Positions 16,060 through 25,159 of a stretch of 64,000 nt of DNA are shown piece by piece (position 1 is the first letter of the stretch; each line of letters opens with the position of its first letter). The stretch is taken from contig NZ_CABFMD010000022.1 in assembly GCF_901875555.1 (NCBI RefSeq), positions 124,001 through 188,000 of the forward strand, given 5' to 3'. Origin of the DNA: Streptococcus parasanguinis. Lineage in GTDB: Bacteria; Bacillota; Bacilli; Lactobacillales; Streptococcaceae. A program made the position numbers and the translations under genes. The notes below the pieces were generated by a model. It did no database searches. It was not told the origin of the DNA and saw only the letters and a list, made by a program, of their open reading frames with translations.

Positions 16060-16245
16060 AAACTTTCCATAGGTGAGTACGGACGTCAGCGAACTTCTAC
16101 GAAGTTCCATGACTTAGTTTTGAGCCCCTTCGCTTTTTAATTTCTAAGCTCAGGCTAAAACAGTTCCCCGAACTGTTTTACTCTCAAAACTCCCGAGTGC
16201 TTGAAACAATCTTGTTTCAAGCACTTTTCTCACGGCGGAAAGTTT
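16060..16245 (+). repeat. Interspersed structured repeat, copy 2 (expanded)
   Basis: Terminal AAACTTTCC/GGAAAGTTT, hairpins GAACTTCT/GAAGTTC, AGTTTTGAG/CTCAAAACT and GTGCTTGAAAC/GTTTCAAGCAC. Hairpin 2 contains about 50 extra bases with a further stem AAAACAGTTC/GAACTGTTTT. A left flank related to GATTGAAGACAAAG is present. The remainder of 15989-16481 is AT-rich, with a small hairpin near 16007-16032 and a terminator at 16342. Confidence 0.9.
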
Positions 16246-16341
16246 CAATATACTCCCAAATGATTCAAAAAATAGCATAATTTCTATTATGAAGAATTAT
16301 TAATCTTATATTATAGGAAAGATAGTTTTACAATATTCAAA

Positions 16342-16369
16342 AGAAAGGTCCTGGAGACCTTTCTTTTTT
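16342..16369 (+). terminator. Terminator upstream of the first Rgg gene
   Basis: AGAAAGGTC/GACCTTTCT with a 5-base loop and a T run; may serve as the distal liv terminator. Confidence 0.8.
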
Positions 16370-16435
16370 CATTTTTACTGGCTGAGATTTTTTCTTAGTA
16401 AAATAATTTAAAATATATAATTTCCTTTATTAATT

Positions 16436-16444
16436 TGGTAAAAT
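16436..16444 (+). promoter_or_regulatory. Extended -10 of the first Rgg-type gene
   Basis: TGGTAAAAT, 37 bases before the start. The same element precedes tmk (20886) and pyrH (42633). Confidence 0.5.
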
Positions 16445-16481
16445 AAACGTAATTACTAATGACTGAAATGGATTATAAGAT

Positions 16482-17348
16482 ATGCGCATAGATCGTAAAG
16501 TTCAATTGGGTGAATTATATAAGGAACTAAGAATTGCCAGAGGCTTAAAACAAAAGGATGTTGCTAGAAAAGGATTAAGCATAGCACAATTGTCTAAATT
16601 TGAAAATGGGCAAACGATGTTAAGTGCTGATAAATTATTAATAGCGATAGAATCAATCCACATGACTTTTGAAGAGTTTGGCCATAAATTAAATAATTAT
16701 GAATTACCTAAAGATATTATTTTAGGTAAGAAGATATCCACTTTATTTTTGAAACAGGATATTAAAGGATTAGAGTATCTATTAACCGAAGTATTACAGA
16801 GTGAAGAGACGGATCGTTATCAAAGAATTCAGTCATTCATTATTGAAAACGCGATACATTCATTAGACCAAAACTATGAAATAAATATTGAAGATAAAAA
16901 AGTATTGGTAGATTATCTATTTTCAATTGAATCTTGGACATGGTTTGAATTATATGTATTTGGAAATACAATGACTTTAATTTCAGATGAAGATCTATTA
17001 TTTTTTGGAGATCAGCTTGCGGAAAGGACTAAAGATTATAATTTTCTTAAACACAATTTAAGTTCTTTAAAATTAACGTACATAAATTTAATTGGCGAAT
17101 TAATTTTAAGAAAAATTGATACTCAAGTTCCATTGTTTATACTCGAGCTAGAAAAACTTCTTTTCCCATATGATATGCTAGAAATCATGTTGTTAAAATT
17201 TTTAAAATTAGTAAATGGTTATTTAAAGTCAAAAAATTCTAAAAAGGAAATTAAACAATTTATAGAGTCTCTTCGAGTTGTTGGTGATAGTCAACTGATT
17301 AATATTTTAGAGGTAAAATTGGACCAGTTTGGGATACATATAAATTAG
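16482..17348 (+). CDS. Rgg/GadR/MutR-family transcriptional regulator (1)
   Basis: Cytoplasmic regulator of 288 residues. An N-terminal XRE helix-turn-helix covers about residues 10-65, with GLSIAQLSKFENGQTML. A C-terminal alpha-helical repeat domain follows, as in peptide-sensing Rgg proteins. The base composition is strikingly A+T-rich compared with liv and tmk, which suggests acquisition. The next gene, same strand, is an MFS transporter, its probable target. No clear SHP-type pheromone gene is seen next to it. Confidence 0.75.
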   Translation: MRIDRKVQLGELYKELRIARGLKQKDVARKGLSIAQLSKFENGQTMLSADKLLIAIESIHMTFEEFGHKLNNYELPKDIILGKKISTLFLKQDIKGLEYLLTEVLQSEETDRYQRIQSFIIENAIHSLDQNYEINIEDKKVLVDYLFSIESWTWFELYVFGNTMTLISDEDLLFFGDQLAERTKDYNFLKHNLSSLKLTYINLIGELILRKIDTQVPLFILELEKLLFPYDMLEIMLLKFLKLVNGYLKSKNSKKEIKQFIESLRVVGDSQLINILEVKLDQFGIHIN

Positions 17349-17485
17349 GAAAAAGATTAGATGTATGAGATAGGATATTTCATATTTGAAACTCTGTTAA
17401 ATATTTAAAATTTAGTAGTAAACTATATTTAGATATAACAATTAAATTCTTCGATATTTTGTTAATTCATATAGAAGAATAAAAT

Positions 17486-17516
17486 AATTCTAATAATAAA
17501 TATTTTTATTAGAATT
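17486..17516. promoter_or_regulatory. Inverted repeat before the MFS gene
   Basis: AATTCTAATAA (17486-17496) and TTATTAGAATT (17506-17516) form a perfect 11-bp stem with a 9-base loop. It could be a terminator of the regulator gene without a T run, or an operator for it. Confidence 0.5.
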
Positions 17517-17557
17517 TAAGTCATGTCTATTAAGTATCTACTAGGAAGGTATTGCAG

Positions 17558-18796
17558 ATGAAAGTCTTTTTTAGAAATATATTTTTTAGGAATCTAGTGT
17601 TGTCTAGTTTCTTTGATGATTTAGGGTCAACTATTTATAATCTTGTTTTTGTGGTTTTTGCAGCAAGTATGGCGAATAGTAAATTGGCAGTTGGTGTAGC
17701 GAGTTTTATACAATATATTCCAACGATTTTTGCTCTTTTTATTGCAATGCAGGCTGACAAAACAAAGAATAAGAAATTGTGGTTGCTATTATTAGGATAT
17801 ATACAAGCAGTATTATTTATTATAGTTGCGTTCTTATCGAAAGAAAATTCATGGCTAGTTTTCTCAATTGTATGTTTCATTAACATCCTATCAGATTGTA
17901 TTGCAGAGTACAGAAGAGGCCTAGTGTTACCTATGTTTCAGTCCCACATTCCTGAAGAAGAACTGATGGAAGCATACTCTTTTGATCAAGTAATTAGTCA
18001 AATAACTTTGATTTCTGGTCAAACTTTGGGTGTTTGGTTACTAACGATTTCTCATAATAATTTCTTCTTTTTAGCTACAATAAATGCTATAAGTTTCTTA
18101 TTATCATCGATGGTGTTGCTTAAAATTCAAAGACAATTGACACATCCAGAAGTTAATTATTCACCAGAAAATGGGTTTATCTCCCAAATTAAGAACCTTT
18201 ACAAAAATAGTAAAAGTATATTTAAATATCAAGAGAAAGTACGTTTTGGTCTAATGATTTTTTCAATTTTAGGATTAAATTCGCTAGGCGGTGCTATTTT
18301 AATAATGTACAATTTGAAATTTACAGAAATAACTCCCTTTGGTTTATCTTTTGCTCAGTCGGTGTTTTTACTTCAAACAATATTATTTGTTTCAGCCCTA
18401 ATTGGTGGAATGACCCCTAATGATTATTTTTCTAAGCTTTCACTTATTAAAATACTTCAAATAGATAGTGGATTATTAATTTTAATAGGAATATGTGGTT
18501 GGATAAATGGTTTGGAAATTATTTCCTTTAGTGTGTTGGCATTCATGATGTATCTTAGCAGTAAGGTAAATCCCAAATTAAATAGTCTATTAATGGCAAA
18601 ACTTCCACCGGAAATTCTTGCACAAACTAGTAGTTTTTTTAAGGTTATATCAGTATTATCAATGCCATTAGCAACTATTTTGTTTACAAGTTTATCCATT
18701 TGGAACTTTCAGTTTGCTTGGGGTGCATTCTTATTATTATCTATTGTGGTATTTGTACTTTCCTTATTTTCTAATAAATCGGTTACTAGTGACTAA
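17558..18796 (+). CDS. MFS transporter next to Rgg regulator (1)
   Basis: Membrane protein of 412 residues with about 12 hydrophobic segments, of the major facilitator superfamily. The cytoplasmic QADKTKNKKLW loop after helix 2 fits this family. Start ATG at 17558 follows AGGAAGG; the TTG two codons earlier is less likely. It is very A+T-rich like the regulator before it. Substrate is unknown; drug or peptide export is an inference from the Rgg context. A 12-codon frame (17523-17561) ends over its start codon, with no strong ribosome site. Confidence 0.75.
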   Translation: MKVFFRNIFFRNLVLSSFFDDLGSTIYNLVFVVFAASMANSKLAVGVASFIQYIPTIFALFIAMQADKTKNKKLWLLLLGYIQAVLFIIVAFLSKENSWLVFSIVCFINILSDCIAEYRRGLVLPMFQSHIPEEELMEAYSFDQVISQITLISGQTLGVWLLTISHNNFFFLATINAISFLLSSMVLLKIQRQLTHPEVNYSPENGFISQIKNLYKNSKSIFKYQEKVRFGLMIFSILGLNSLGGAILIMYNLKFTEITPFGLSFAQSVFLLQTILFVSALIGGMTPNDYFSKLSLIKILQIDSGLLILIGICGWINGLEIISFSVLAFMMYLSSKVNPKLNSLLMAKLPPEILAQTSSFFKVISVLSMPLATILFTSLSIWNFQFAWGAFLLLSIVVFVLSLFSNKSVTSD

Positions 18797-18887
18797 GATT
18801 AGTTTGCAAGATTTAAATGTTGAATAAAAAGGTACGTGTGTTTGATTTTTCTAAATTTTGAAAACAAGAGAAAACTGCTGAAAGCGT

Positions 18888-18916
18888 TTGAAATCATTCT
18901 TAAAATCAAGTATAAT
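18888..18916 (+). promoter_or_regulatory. Promoter of the CBS-ACT gene
   Basis: TTGAAA (18888-18893), 17-base spacer, TATAAT (18911-18916). Confidence 0.8.
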
Positions 18917-18946
18917 AAAACTAGTAAAAGCATAGGAGAACTTGTT

Positions 18947-19603
18947 ATGGCTGTTAAAGATTTTATGACACGTAAAGTGGTTTACATTAGTCCAGATACT
19001 ACAATTGCCCATGCGGCAGATTTGATGCGCGAACAAGGTTTGCACCGTTTGCCGGTTATTGAAAATGACAAATTGGTCGGCTTGGTGACAGAAGGTACGA
19101 TTGCAGAAGCCAGTCCATCTAAAGCAACCAGCTTGTCTATTTTTGAAATGAACTATCTCTTGAACAAGACCAAGGTCAAAGATGTCATGCTTCGTGATGT
19201 CATTACTGTCTCAAAATTTGCAAGTCTAGAAGATGCGACCTACCTCATGTATAAGAACAAGGTGGGAATTCTTCCAGTCGTGGACAATGAGCAAGTATCC
19301 GGTGTCATCACGGATCGTGATATTTTCCGTGCCTTCCTTGAAGTTTCCGGTTATGGAGAAGAAGGAGTCCGTGTTCGCTTTGTGACAGAAGATAAGGTTG
19401 GCGTTCTAGAACAAATCATTCACTTGATTGTAGAAGAAGGGTATAACATCGCCAATACAGTCAATATCCCAACCAAAGACGATCGTGTCGTCATCGAAGT
19501 TCAAATTGATGGGGTGACAGATCTAGAAGGAATCCGTACTAAATTTGAAGCCAACGGTTTGAAAGTCGATGAAATCATTCGAACTAGCGCAAAAGCTATT
19601 TAA
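18947..19603 (+). CDS. CBS domain pair plus ACT domain protein (AcuB-like)
   Basis: Cytoplasmic protein of 218 residues. Two CBS motifs occupy about residues 1-135 (FMTRKVVYISPDTTI and DVMLRDVITVSKFASL). An ACT-like domain follows (VRFVTEDKVGVLEQIIHLI). Such proteins sense adenosyl ligands or amino acids; the exact role is unknown. The frame extends 37 codons upstream, but that part covers the promoter, and AGGAGAAC precedes the ATG at 18947. Composition is normal for the genome, so it is probably not part of the AT-rich module before it. Confidence 0.85.
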   Translation: MAVKDFMTRKVVYISPDTTIAHAADLMREQGLHRLPVIENDKLVGLVTEGTIAEASPSKATSLSIFEMNYLLNKTKVKDVMLRDVITVSKFASLEDATYLMYKNKVGILPVVDNEQVSGVITDRDIFRAFLEVSGYGEEGVRVRFVTEDKVGVLEQIIHLIVEEGYNIANTVNIPTKDDRVVIEVQIDGVTDLEGIRTKFEANGLKVDEIIRTSAKAI

Positions 19604-19611
19604 TAAAAAAT

Positions 19612-19640
19612 CAGGCTGGATGAACATCCAGTCTGGTTTT
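19612..19640. terminator. Terminator after the CBS-ACT gene
   Basis: AGGCTGGAT/ATCCAGTCT stem then GTTTTG. Its sequence agrees with the 19857 hairpin at 17 of 22 positions, and the two bracket repeat copy 3. Confidence 0.75.
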
Positions 19641-19707
19641 GTATAAAGTAATCTAATAAATTCTATAAAAATATTTATGATTTTATTAATTACCACGTGT
19701 ATTCTAA

Positions 19708-19841
19708 GATTTTCCGCCGTGAGAAAATAGCATGAAACATACTTGTTTCATGCTTTCGGAATTCTTGAGACATTAGGCTCAAAAATTAGTCATGGAACTT
19801 TGTAAAAGTTCGCTGACGTCCGTACTCACCTAAGGAAAATC
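19708..19841 (-). repeat. Interspersed structured repeat, copy 3 (inverted)
   Basis: Terminal repeats are GATTTTCC/GGAAAATC, both arms changed together relative to the AAACTTTCC/GGAAAGTTT of other copies. Read on the minus strand, hairpin 1 is GAACTTT/AAAGTTC and hairpin 3 is AGCATGAAAC/GTTTCATGCT, again paired changes. It lies between convergent genes and is bracketed by two related terminators; the rest of 19604-19886 is AT-rich filler. Confidence 0.9.
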
Positions 19842-19856
19842 ATAAATAGAAAAACA

Positions 19857-19882
19857 AAGCTAGATGAAAATCTAGCCTTTTT
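19857..19882. terminator. Bidirectional terminator of the YitT gene
   Basis: AGCTAGAT, loop GAAA, ATCTAGCC, with a T run on the plus strand and an A-rich left side that is a T run on the minus strand. Confidence 0.8.
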
Positions 19883-19886
19883 TTTA

Positions 19887-20774
19887 TTAACGGGTAATGG
19901 GTTGTTTTTCTTTATCTAAAGTGAAGCCTTCGCCGAGAATTTCATGGGCTTCGGAAATCGTGATAAAGGCGAATGGATCAATACGATTGATGATGTCTTT
20001 CATTTGTTTCATCTCATTCCGCGAAACGACACAGTAGACGATATCCAGGTCCTTACGGCTGTAATAGCCCATCCCACGGATAAAGGTAATCCCGCGCCCC
20101 AGATCGTCAGATACCTTTTGGGCAATCTCTTCTGGTTTAGCTGTAACGATGAGGAAGCCTTTTCCAGCGAAACCACCTTCTCCAATCAAGTCGATCACAA
20201 GGGTGTCAATCAGGATGAAGAAGAGAGTATACATGGCGGTACGGACATCTTGGAAGACTACGACAACAGTTGTCAGAACAATGGCATCTACAATCAACAT
20301 GAGTTTTCCCATACTGAGGGAAGTGTATTTATTAAAGATGCGAGCGAGGATATCTGTTCCTCCAGTGGTTCCTCCAGCATTGAAGATGATCCCTAGCCCC
20401 AAACCAAGGACAACCCCTGAGGTGATACAGGCAAGCAGAATATCTCCTTTAAAGGCGTCAAAGATGAAATGATGGTAGCGGTGGCTGAGGGGCATAGCTT
20501 CAAAAATAGCCATCCAAGCCGAAACCGAAAAGGTCCCCAGCAAGCTCAGATAAAGAGATTTCTTGCCCAGCAGCTTCCAAGCTAAAACGAAGAGAGGGAT
20601 ATTGATCAGCAAGTTCATGATGGATACAGGGATTTTGAAGAGGTAGTAGGTGATCAAGGTAATCCCTGTTGCTCCTCCTTCATAGAAGTGAAAGGGAATG
20701 ACCAAAAAATAGATCCCAAACGAAAAAATGCCGGCCCCAAAAATGATAGCCAGAATATCTTTAAATTTAAACAT
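19887..20774 (-). CDS. YitT family membrane protein (DUF161/DUF2179)
   Basis: Membrane protein of 295 residues with about five to six hydrophobic segments in the first 190, including GIIFNAGGTTGGTDILARI, the YitT signature. A C-terminal cytoplasmic DUF2179 domain follows (VSDDLGRGITFIRGMGYYSRKD). Function of the family is unproven. Start ATG follows GGAGACAACCT on the minus strand. Divergent from tmk. Confidence 0.85.
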   Translation of the reverse strand: MFKFKDILAIIFGAGIFSFGIYFLVIPFHFYEGGATGITLITYYLFKIPVSIMNLLINIPLFVLAWKLLGKKSLYLSLLGTFSVSAWMAIFEAMPLSHRYHHFIFDAFKGDILLACITSGVVLGLGLGIIFNAGGTTGGTDILARIFNKYTSLSMGKLMLIVDAIVLTTVVVVFQDVRTAMYTLFFILIDTLVIDLIGEGGFAGKGFLIVTAKPEEIAQKVSDDLGRGITFIRGMGYYSRKDLDIVYCVVSRNEMKQMKDIINRIDPFAFITISEAHEILGEGFTLDKEKQPITR

Positions 20775-20885
20775 GATAGGTTGTCTCCTAAAACTTTATA
20801 AGATCATTGTAACAAAAAAGTGAAAAAATGAAAATGACTTTGAAAAATTTTCTCTCCTAAAATACAAGATTTTTACCCTTATTTT

Positions 20886-20894
20886 TGGTAAAAT
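20886..20894 (+). promoter_or_regulatory. Extended -10 of the tmk operon
   Basis: TGGTAAAAT, 30 bases before the tmk start. Confidence 0.5.
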
Positions 20895-20923
20895 AAAAAG
20901 AAGAAAAACAGAAAGAGGATACT

Positions 20924-21562
20924 ATGGTAAACGGTACATTAATTTCATTTGAAGGTCCAGAAGGAGCGGGAAAATCATCGGTCCTAGAAGCCATTTTACC
21001 TCTACTTGAAGAAAAAGGAATTCCTTTCATTACAACCCGTGAACCAGGTGGTGTCGACATTGCCGAAAAGATCCGCCAAGTCATTCTGGATCCAGACCAT
21101 ACTAGTATGGATGCCAAGACCGAGTTGTTGCTCTATATTGCTAGTCGCCGGCAGCATTTGGTGGAACGTGTCTTGCCAGCTCTTGCAGCTGGGAAGGTTG
21201 TCTTGATGGACCGCTTTATTGACAGCTCGGTGGCTTATCAAGGGTATGGTCGCGGTCTGAGTGTGGAAGACATCGAATGGCTCAATCAATTCGCGACAGA
21301 TGGTCTGAAGCCAGACCTAACCCTTTACTTTGATCTGGATGTCGAAGAAGGGCTTGCACGAATTGCGAAAAACCAAGAGCGGGAAGTCAATCGTTTGGAT
21401 TTGGAAGGATTGGAACTTCACCAAAAAGTCAGACAAGGTTATTTGGCCTTGTATGAAAAGGAACCAGAGCGCATTGTGAAAATCGATGCCAGTCAATCCT
21501 TTGAAGCAGTCTTTACGGATGTCTTGGCTGTTTTAGAAAATCGCTTGGGGACATTGAAATGA
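20924..21562 (+). CDS. tmk: Thymidylate kinase
   Basis: Cytoplasmic kinase forming dTDP from dTMP, 212 residues. P-loop [10 protein letters not shown] lies at about residues 9-18. The DR(F) motif is in [14 protein letters not shown], and TREPGG is the substrate loop. Start follows GAAAGAGG. First gene of tmk-holB-yabA-rsmI, with a four-base overlap with holB. Confidence 0.95.
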   Translation: MVNGTLISFEGPEGAGKSSVLEAILPLLEEKGIPFITTREPGGVDIAEKIRQVILDPDHTSMDAKTELLLYIASRRQHLVERVLPALAAGKVVLMDRFIDSSVAYQGYGRGLSVEDIEWLNQFATDGLKPDLTLYFDLDVEEGLARIAKNQEREVNRLDLEGLELHQKVRQGYLALYEKEPERIVKIDASQSFEAVFTDVLAVLENRLGTLK

Positions 21563-22452
21563 ATCTAGGAGAGATCCAACAGCTCCAGCCAGAATTGGTG
21601 GAGCGCTTCACCCATATCTTAGAGAATGGACATCTTAGCCATGCCTATCTCTTTACAGGCTCTTTTGCTAGTTTTGAGATGGCTCTCTTGCTAGCTCAAA
21701 GTCAGTTTTGCGAAGATTTGCAAGGAGTCTGGCCTTGTGGCAAATGTCGATCCTGTCGCTTGATTGCTGAAGAAGAATTCTCAGACGTGAAGATCGTGCG
21801 TCCAGTCAACCAGATCATAAAGACTGATCGTATTCGCTCGTTGGTTCAAGACTTTTCTCAATCCGGGTTTGAAGGAAGTCGGCAGGTCTTTATTGTCCAA
21901 GATGCGGACAAGATGCATACTAATGCGGCCAATTCCCTCCTGAAAGTTATGGAAGAACCTCAGAGTGAGATCTATCTCTTTTTGTTGACCGCTGATGAAA
22001 ATCTAATCCTCCCCACCATCAAGAGTCGGGCCCAGCAGGTCCATTTTCCAAAAAATCAAGCCTATTTGACAGAGCTTTTGGAAAAAGAAGGTTTGGTCAA
22101 ATCGCAAGCAAGGTTGGTGGCTCGATTTAGTTTTAGTCTTGAAGAGGCAGAACTACAAAAAAAGAATGCCTTATTTTTTGAATTGGCAAAAGTTTGCGAG
22201 CAGTTCATAGACCGTTGCCAATCTAGTCGCAATCGTGCTTATTTGGAAGTGACCCGCCTAGTGAGCTTGGCAGATGATAAGGAAAAACAAAGCCAGTCCT
22301 TTCGATTGATGGAGTTGGCTTTAGAAGAGCAGTTGCGCTTGAGAAGATCCCAGCAGCTGCTGGAAAAATTGAGTCTTGCTCGCACCATGTGGAAGGCCAA
22401 TGTTTCGTTCCAAAATGCTCTGGAATATATGGTTTTGAGCTTAGAAAGTTAA
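21559..22452 (+). CDS. holB: DNA polymerase III delta' subunit
   Basis: Clamp-loader subunit of 297 residues. The N-terminal AAA+ region has a zinc knuckle, C-G-K-C-R-S-C-R near residues 56-63 with an earlier Cys. The P-loop is degenerate (TGSFASFE), as usual in delta'. The SRC-like element reads [13 protein letters not shown] overlaps the tmk stop, indicating coupled translation. Confidence 0.92.
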   Translation: MNLGEIQQLQPELVERFTHILENGHLSHAYLFTGSFASFEMALLLAQSQFCEDLQGVWPCGKCRSCRLIAEEEFSDVKIVRPVNQIIKTDRIRSLVQDFSQSGFEGSRQVFIVQDADKMHTNAANSLLKVMEEPQSEIYLFLLTADENLILPTIKSRAQQVHFPKNQAYLTELLEKEGLVKSQARLVARFSFSLEEAELQKKNALFFELAKVCEQFIDRCQSSRNRAYLEVTRLVSLADDKEKQSQSFRLMELALEEQLRLRRSQQLLEKLSLARTMWKANVSFQNALEYMVLSLES

Positions 22453-22461
22453 GGAGACAGA

Positions 22462-22782
22462 ATGAATAAAAAAGAATTATTTGATGCTTTAGACGGCTTT
22501 TCACAGAATTTGCTGGTCACCTTGGCTGAGGTCGAAGCTATCAAGAAAAATTTAAAAGAAGTGATCGAAGAAAATACAGCTCTTCGTCTAGAAAATGACA
22601 AATTGAGAGAGCGCTTGGGAGAAGTAGAAAAGACTTCATCGGCTAAATCTCAACACCATGGTCGTGAAAATTTGCAACGCATATACAATGATGGTTTTCA
22701 CATTTGTACTTATTCCTACGGCCAACGTCGTGAGAACGATGAAGAGTGTATGTTTTGTGACGAGTTGTTATTTAGGGAGTAA
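22462..22782 (+). CDS. yabA: Replication initiation control protein YabA
   Basis: Protein of 106 residues that binds DnaA and DnaN and limits initiation. An N-terminal leucine-rich coiled coil (residues 1-60) is followed by a C-terminal zinc-binding part with H-x-C and C-x-x-C ([10 protein letters not shown] and CMFCDE). Ribosome site AAGGAGACAGA. Position between holB and rsmI is conserved in streptococci. Confidence 0.93.
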   Translation: MNKKELFDALDGFSQNLLVTLAEVEAIKKNLKEVIEENTALRLENDKLRERLGEVEKTSSAKSQHHGRENLQRIYNDGFHICTYSYGQRRENDEECMFCDELLFRE

Positions 22783-22784
22783 GC

Positions 22785-23642
22785 ATGCAGATCCAACGAA
22801 GTTTTAAAGGGGAAAAGAAAACAGGGGTGCTTTACCTGGTCCCAACACCGATCGGCAATCGCGAGGATATGAGTTACCGCATGGTCCAAACCTTAAAGGA
22901 TGTGGACTTGATCGCAGCTGAGGATACCAGAAATACAGGCCTCTTGCTCAAGCATTTTGAGATTAGGACACCCCAGACTAGCTTTCATGAGCATAATGCC
23001 CAGGAGAAAATTCCAGATCTAATCGCCCATTTAGAATCTGGAAAAGATTTGGCACAGGTCTCAGATGCAGGACTCCCTAGTATCTCTGATCCTGGTCATG
23101 ATTTGGTTAAGGCAGCGATTGAACGCGAGATTCCTGTCGTAGCTGTTCCTGGTCCAAGTGCAGGGATTACAGGCTTGATTGCCAGTGGCCTAGCACCACA
23201 ACCCCATATTTTTTATGGATTTCTACCTCGCAAAGAAGGGCAACAAAAAGCCTTTTTCCAAGAAAAAGTGGCCTATCCGGAGACGCAGATTTTTTATGAG
23301 TCGCCTCATCGGGTGAAGGCGACCTTAGAGAATATGTTGGCTGTCTATGGGGATCGTCTGGTTGTCTTGGTTCGTGAATTGACCAAGATCTACGAAGAAT
23401 ATACTCGCGGCAGCATTTCAGAGTTAGTCGCATTTCTTGAAGAAAATCCCCTCAAAGGTGAGTGCCTCTTGATCGTCGAAGGAGCCAAGGAAGAAGATCT
23501 AGATCTAGAAGAGGTAGACTTAATCCAAGAGATCGATGCTTTGGTCAAAGACGGCATGAAGAAAAATCAAGCCATTAAACAGGTCGCCAAACAATATGGC
23601 CTACAAAAGAGTGAGCTCTATGCTCAGTACCACCAAGAATAG
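22785..23642 (+). CDS. rsmI: 16S rRNA (cytidine1402-2'-O)-methyltransferase RsmI
   Basis: SAM-dependent methyltransferase of 285 residues acting on C1402 of 16S rRNA. The tetrapyrrole-methylase fold is seen in LVPTPIGN, EDTRNTG, SDAGLPSISDPG and VPGPSA. The C-terminus carries a small helical domain. It follows yabA by two bases. Confidence 0.94.
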   Translation: MQIQRSFKGEKKTGVLYLVPTPIGNREDMSYRMVQTLKDVDLIAAEDTRNTGLLLKHFEIRTPQTSFHEHNAQEKIPDLIAHLESGKDLAQVSDAGLPSISDPGHDLVKAAIEREIPVVAVPGPSAGITGLIASGLAPQPHIFYGFLPRKEGQQKAFFQEKVAYPETQIFYESPHRVKATLENMLAVYGDRLVVLVRELTKIYEEYTRGSISELVAFLEENPLKGECLLIVEGAKEEDLDLEEVDLIQEIDALVKDGMKKNQAIKQVAKQYGLQKSELYAQYHQE

Positions 23643-23659
23643 GAAAGGACAGGTGCAGG

Positions 23660-24241
23660 ATGGAAATTAGAATGGCTTATCCAAATGAGATCCAGCGAAT
23701 TATGGAAATCATCCAAGATGCTAAGGAAAACCTAGCGCAAAGACAGGTCGATCAGTGGCAGGATGGTTATCCAGATGAAGAGATCATTTTTGAGGATATT
23801 CTAGAAAGTCGTGGTTATGTGGCTGTTGAAGATCAGGAAATCGTTGCCTATGCAGCCGTCCACAAGGGAAATGAAGCAGCCTATAATGAGATTTACGATG
23901 GCAAGTGGGAGCATGACAACTATATGTATGTTACCTTTCACCGCGTCGCTGTGGCCAAAGAAGCTGCTGGCAAAGGGGTGGCTCAGACCTTCCTTCAAGG
24001 CTTGATCGAAGGAGAAAAAGGGCCTGATTTCCGTTGCGATACGCATCCGGATAATCTGGTCATGCAACATTTGCTTGAAAAATTAGGCTATCATTATTGT
24101 GGAAAGGTCCCAATTGATGGCGTCCGTCTGGCTTATCAAAAGATCAAACGAAAAGCAGAAACTAGTCTATTCCAAGTGGTATCAGAAGAGGACCGCTGGG
24201 ACCAAAGAGCAGAAGCAGCCTCCAATGACTCTTTATCTTAA
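23660..24241 (+). CDS. GNAT family acetyltransferase
   Basis: Protein of 193 residues with the GNAT fold. The acetyl-CoA-binding motif is VTFHRVAVAKEAAGKGVAQTFL, and the C-terminal part has DTHPDNLVMQHLLEKLGY. Substrate unknown. ATG follows GGAAAGGACAGGTGCAGG. Its end overlaps the next gene by 17 bases, suggesting cotranscription with rsmI and ogt. Confidence 0.85.
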   Translation: MEIRMAYPNEIQRIMEIIQDAKENLAQRQVDQWQDGYPDEEIIFEDILESRGYVAVEDQEIVAYAAVHKGNEAAYNEIYDGKWEHDNYMYVTFHRVAVAKEAAGKGVAQTFLQGLIEGEKGPDFRCDTHPDNLVMQHLLEKLGYHYCGKVPIDGVRLAYQKIKRKAETSLFQVVSEEDRWDQRAEAASNDSLS

Positions 24242-24716
24242 ACAGTTCTATGAAAGCCCTATGGGACTTCTTTCGATCATTGTCAGTAAAGAAGGCCTTG
24301 TAGAACTTGATTTTTATGATCCGAAAGAAGATGCGCCTGATCCTTTTGGGGCGCTGGAGCAGTTCCATCCCTACCATGAGAAGGTGAAGGAGTGGTTGGA
24401 CCATTATTTTGCTGGGGATCCGATTGCCATCAGCTTTCCACTAGCGCCGCAAGGGACAGCCTTTCAAGAGCGGGTATGGCAGTTATTGCGAGAGATTCCC
24501 TATGGTGAGACCAAGACCTATGGGCAGCTTGCCCAGGATCTTTCTTGTGGCTCAGCCCAAGCAGTGGGACAAGCTGTTGGACGCAATCCCTTGACAATTT
24601 TAGTCCCTTGTCACCGTGTGATGGGAAAAAATGGAGAATTGACAGGCTATGCGTCTGGACTCGATCGTAAACGCTGGCTCTTACAACACGAAGGAATTAC
24701 CTGGAAGGAGAAATGA
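24225..24716 (+). CDS. ogt: Methylated-DNA--protein-cysteine methyltransferase
   Basis: DNA repair protein of 163 residues that transfers O6-methyl groups from guanine to its own cysteine. The active site is PCHRVMG, with the helix-turn-helix GETKTYGQLAQ and AVGQAVGRNPL upstream of it. The start chosen (MTLYLKQFYESPMG) gives the standard N-terminus; an earlier in-frame ATG lies inside the GNAT gene. The ribosome site is weak, so coupling to GNAT translation is likely. Confidence 0.9.
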   Translation: MTLYLKQFYESPMGLLSIIVSKEGLVELDFYDPKEDAPDPFGALEQFHPYHEKVKEWLDHYFAGDPIAISFPLAPQGTAFQERVWQLLREIPYGETKTYGQLAQDLSCGSAQAVGQAVGRNPLTILVPCHRVMGKNGELTGYASGLDRKRWLLQHEGITWKEK

Positions 24717-24721
24717 AATCG

Positions 24722-25075
24722 ATGTATACCTTTATTGAATACCCAAAATGTTCGACTTGTCGAAAGGCTAAATCAGAATTGGACGGTCTCCAATGTGAGT
24801 TTCAAAGCCAAAATATTGTTACAGAAACACCGACTAGCAAAGAATTGCAAGACTGGATCAAAGCATCTGGACTGCCAATCAAGTCTTTCTTTAATACTAG
24901 CGGGATAAAATATCGGGAACTCGGTTTGAAAGATAAGGTGGATCAACTGACAGTGAAAGAAGCAGCGGATCTTTTGGCTAGCGACGGTATGCTGATCAAG
25001 CGCCCCCTACTTGTCAAAGACGGAAAAGTGGTTCAAGTAGGCTACCGGAAACCATACGCAGACTTAGATTTGTAA
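24722..25075 (+). CDS. Spx/MgsR (ArsC-like) family protein
   Basis: Small thioredoxin-fold protein of 117 residues. CSTCRKA near residue 10 is the CxxC redox motif of Spx-like proteins, and IKRPLLVKDGKVVQVGY is the conserved C-terminal stretch. GGAAGGAG lies 11 bases before the ATG used; an ATG three codons earlier overlaps the ogt stop and is only two bases from the ribosome site. Whether it acts on RNA polymerase like Spx or as a reductase is not decided by sequence. Confidence 0.8.
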   Translation: MYTFIEYPKCSTCRKAKSELDGLQCEFQSQNIVTETPTSKELQDWIKASGLPIKSFFNTSGIKYRELGLKDKVDQLTVKEAADLLASDGMLIKRPLLVKDGKVVQVGYRKPYADLDL

Positions 25076-25080
25076 AAGAA

Positions 25081-25104
25081 AAGGGAGTTGGACTCCCTTT
25101 TCAT
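25081..25104 (+). terminator. Terminator after the Spx-like gene
   Basis: AAGGGAGT/ACTCCCTT with a 3-base loop and T run. Confidence 0.88.
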
Positions 25105-25159
25105 TTTGAGTTGAAGATGATATAATCATACGAGTGAAATCAATGAAAGAGAGTCAAGC

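Noticed and set aside
17361..17408. 15-codon frame MYEIGYFIFETLLNI after the first Rgg gene
   Set aside because: Short, acidic, with a distant ribosome site; it lacks the basic N-terminus of known SHP precursors.
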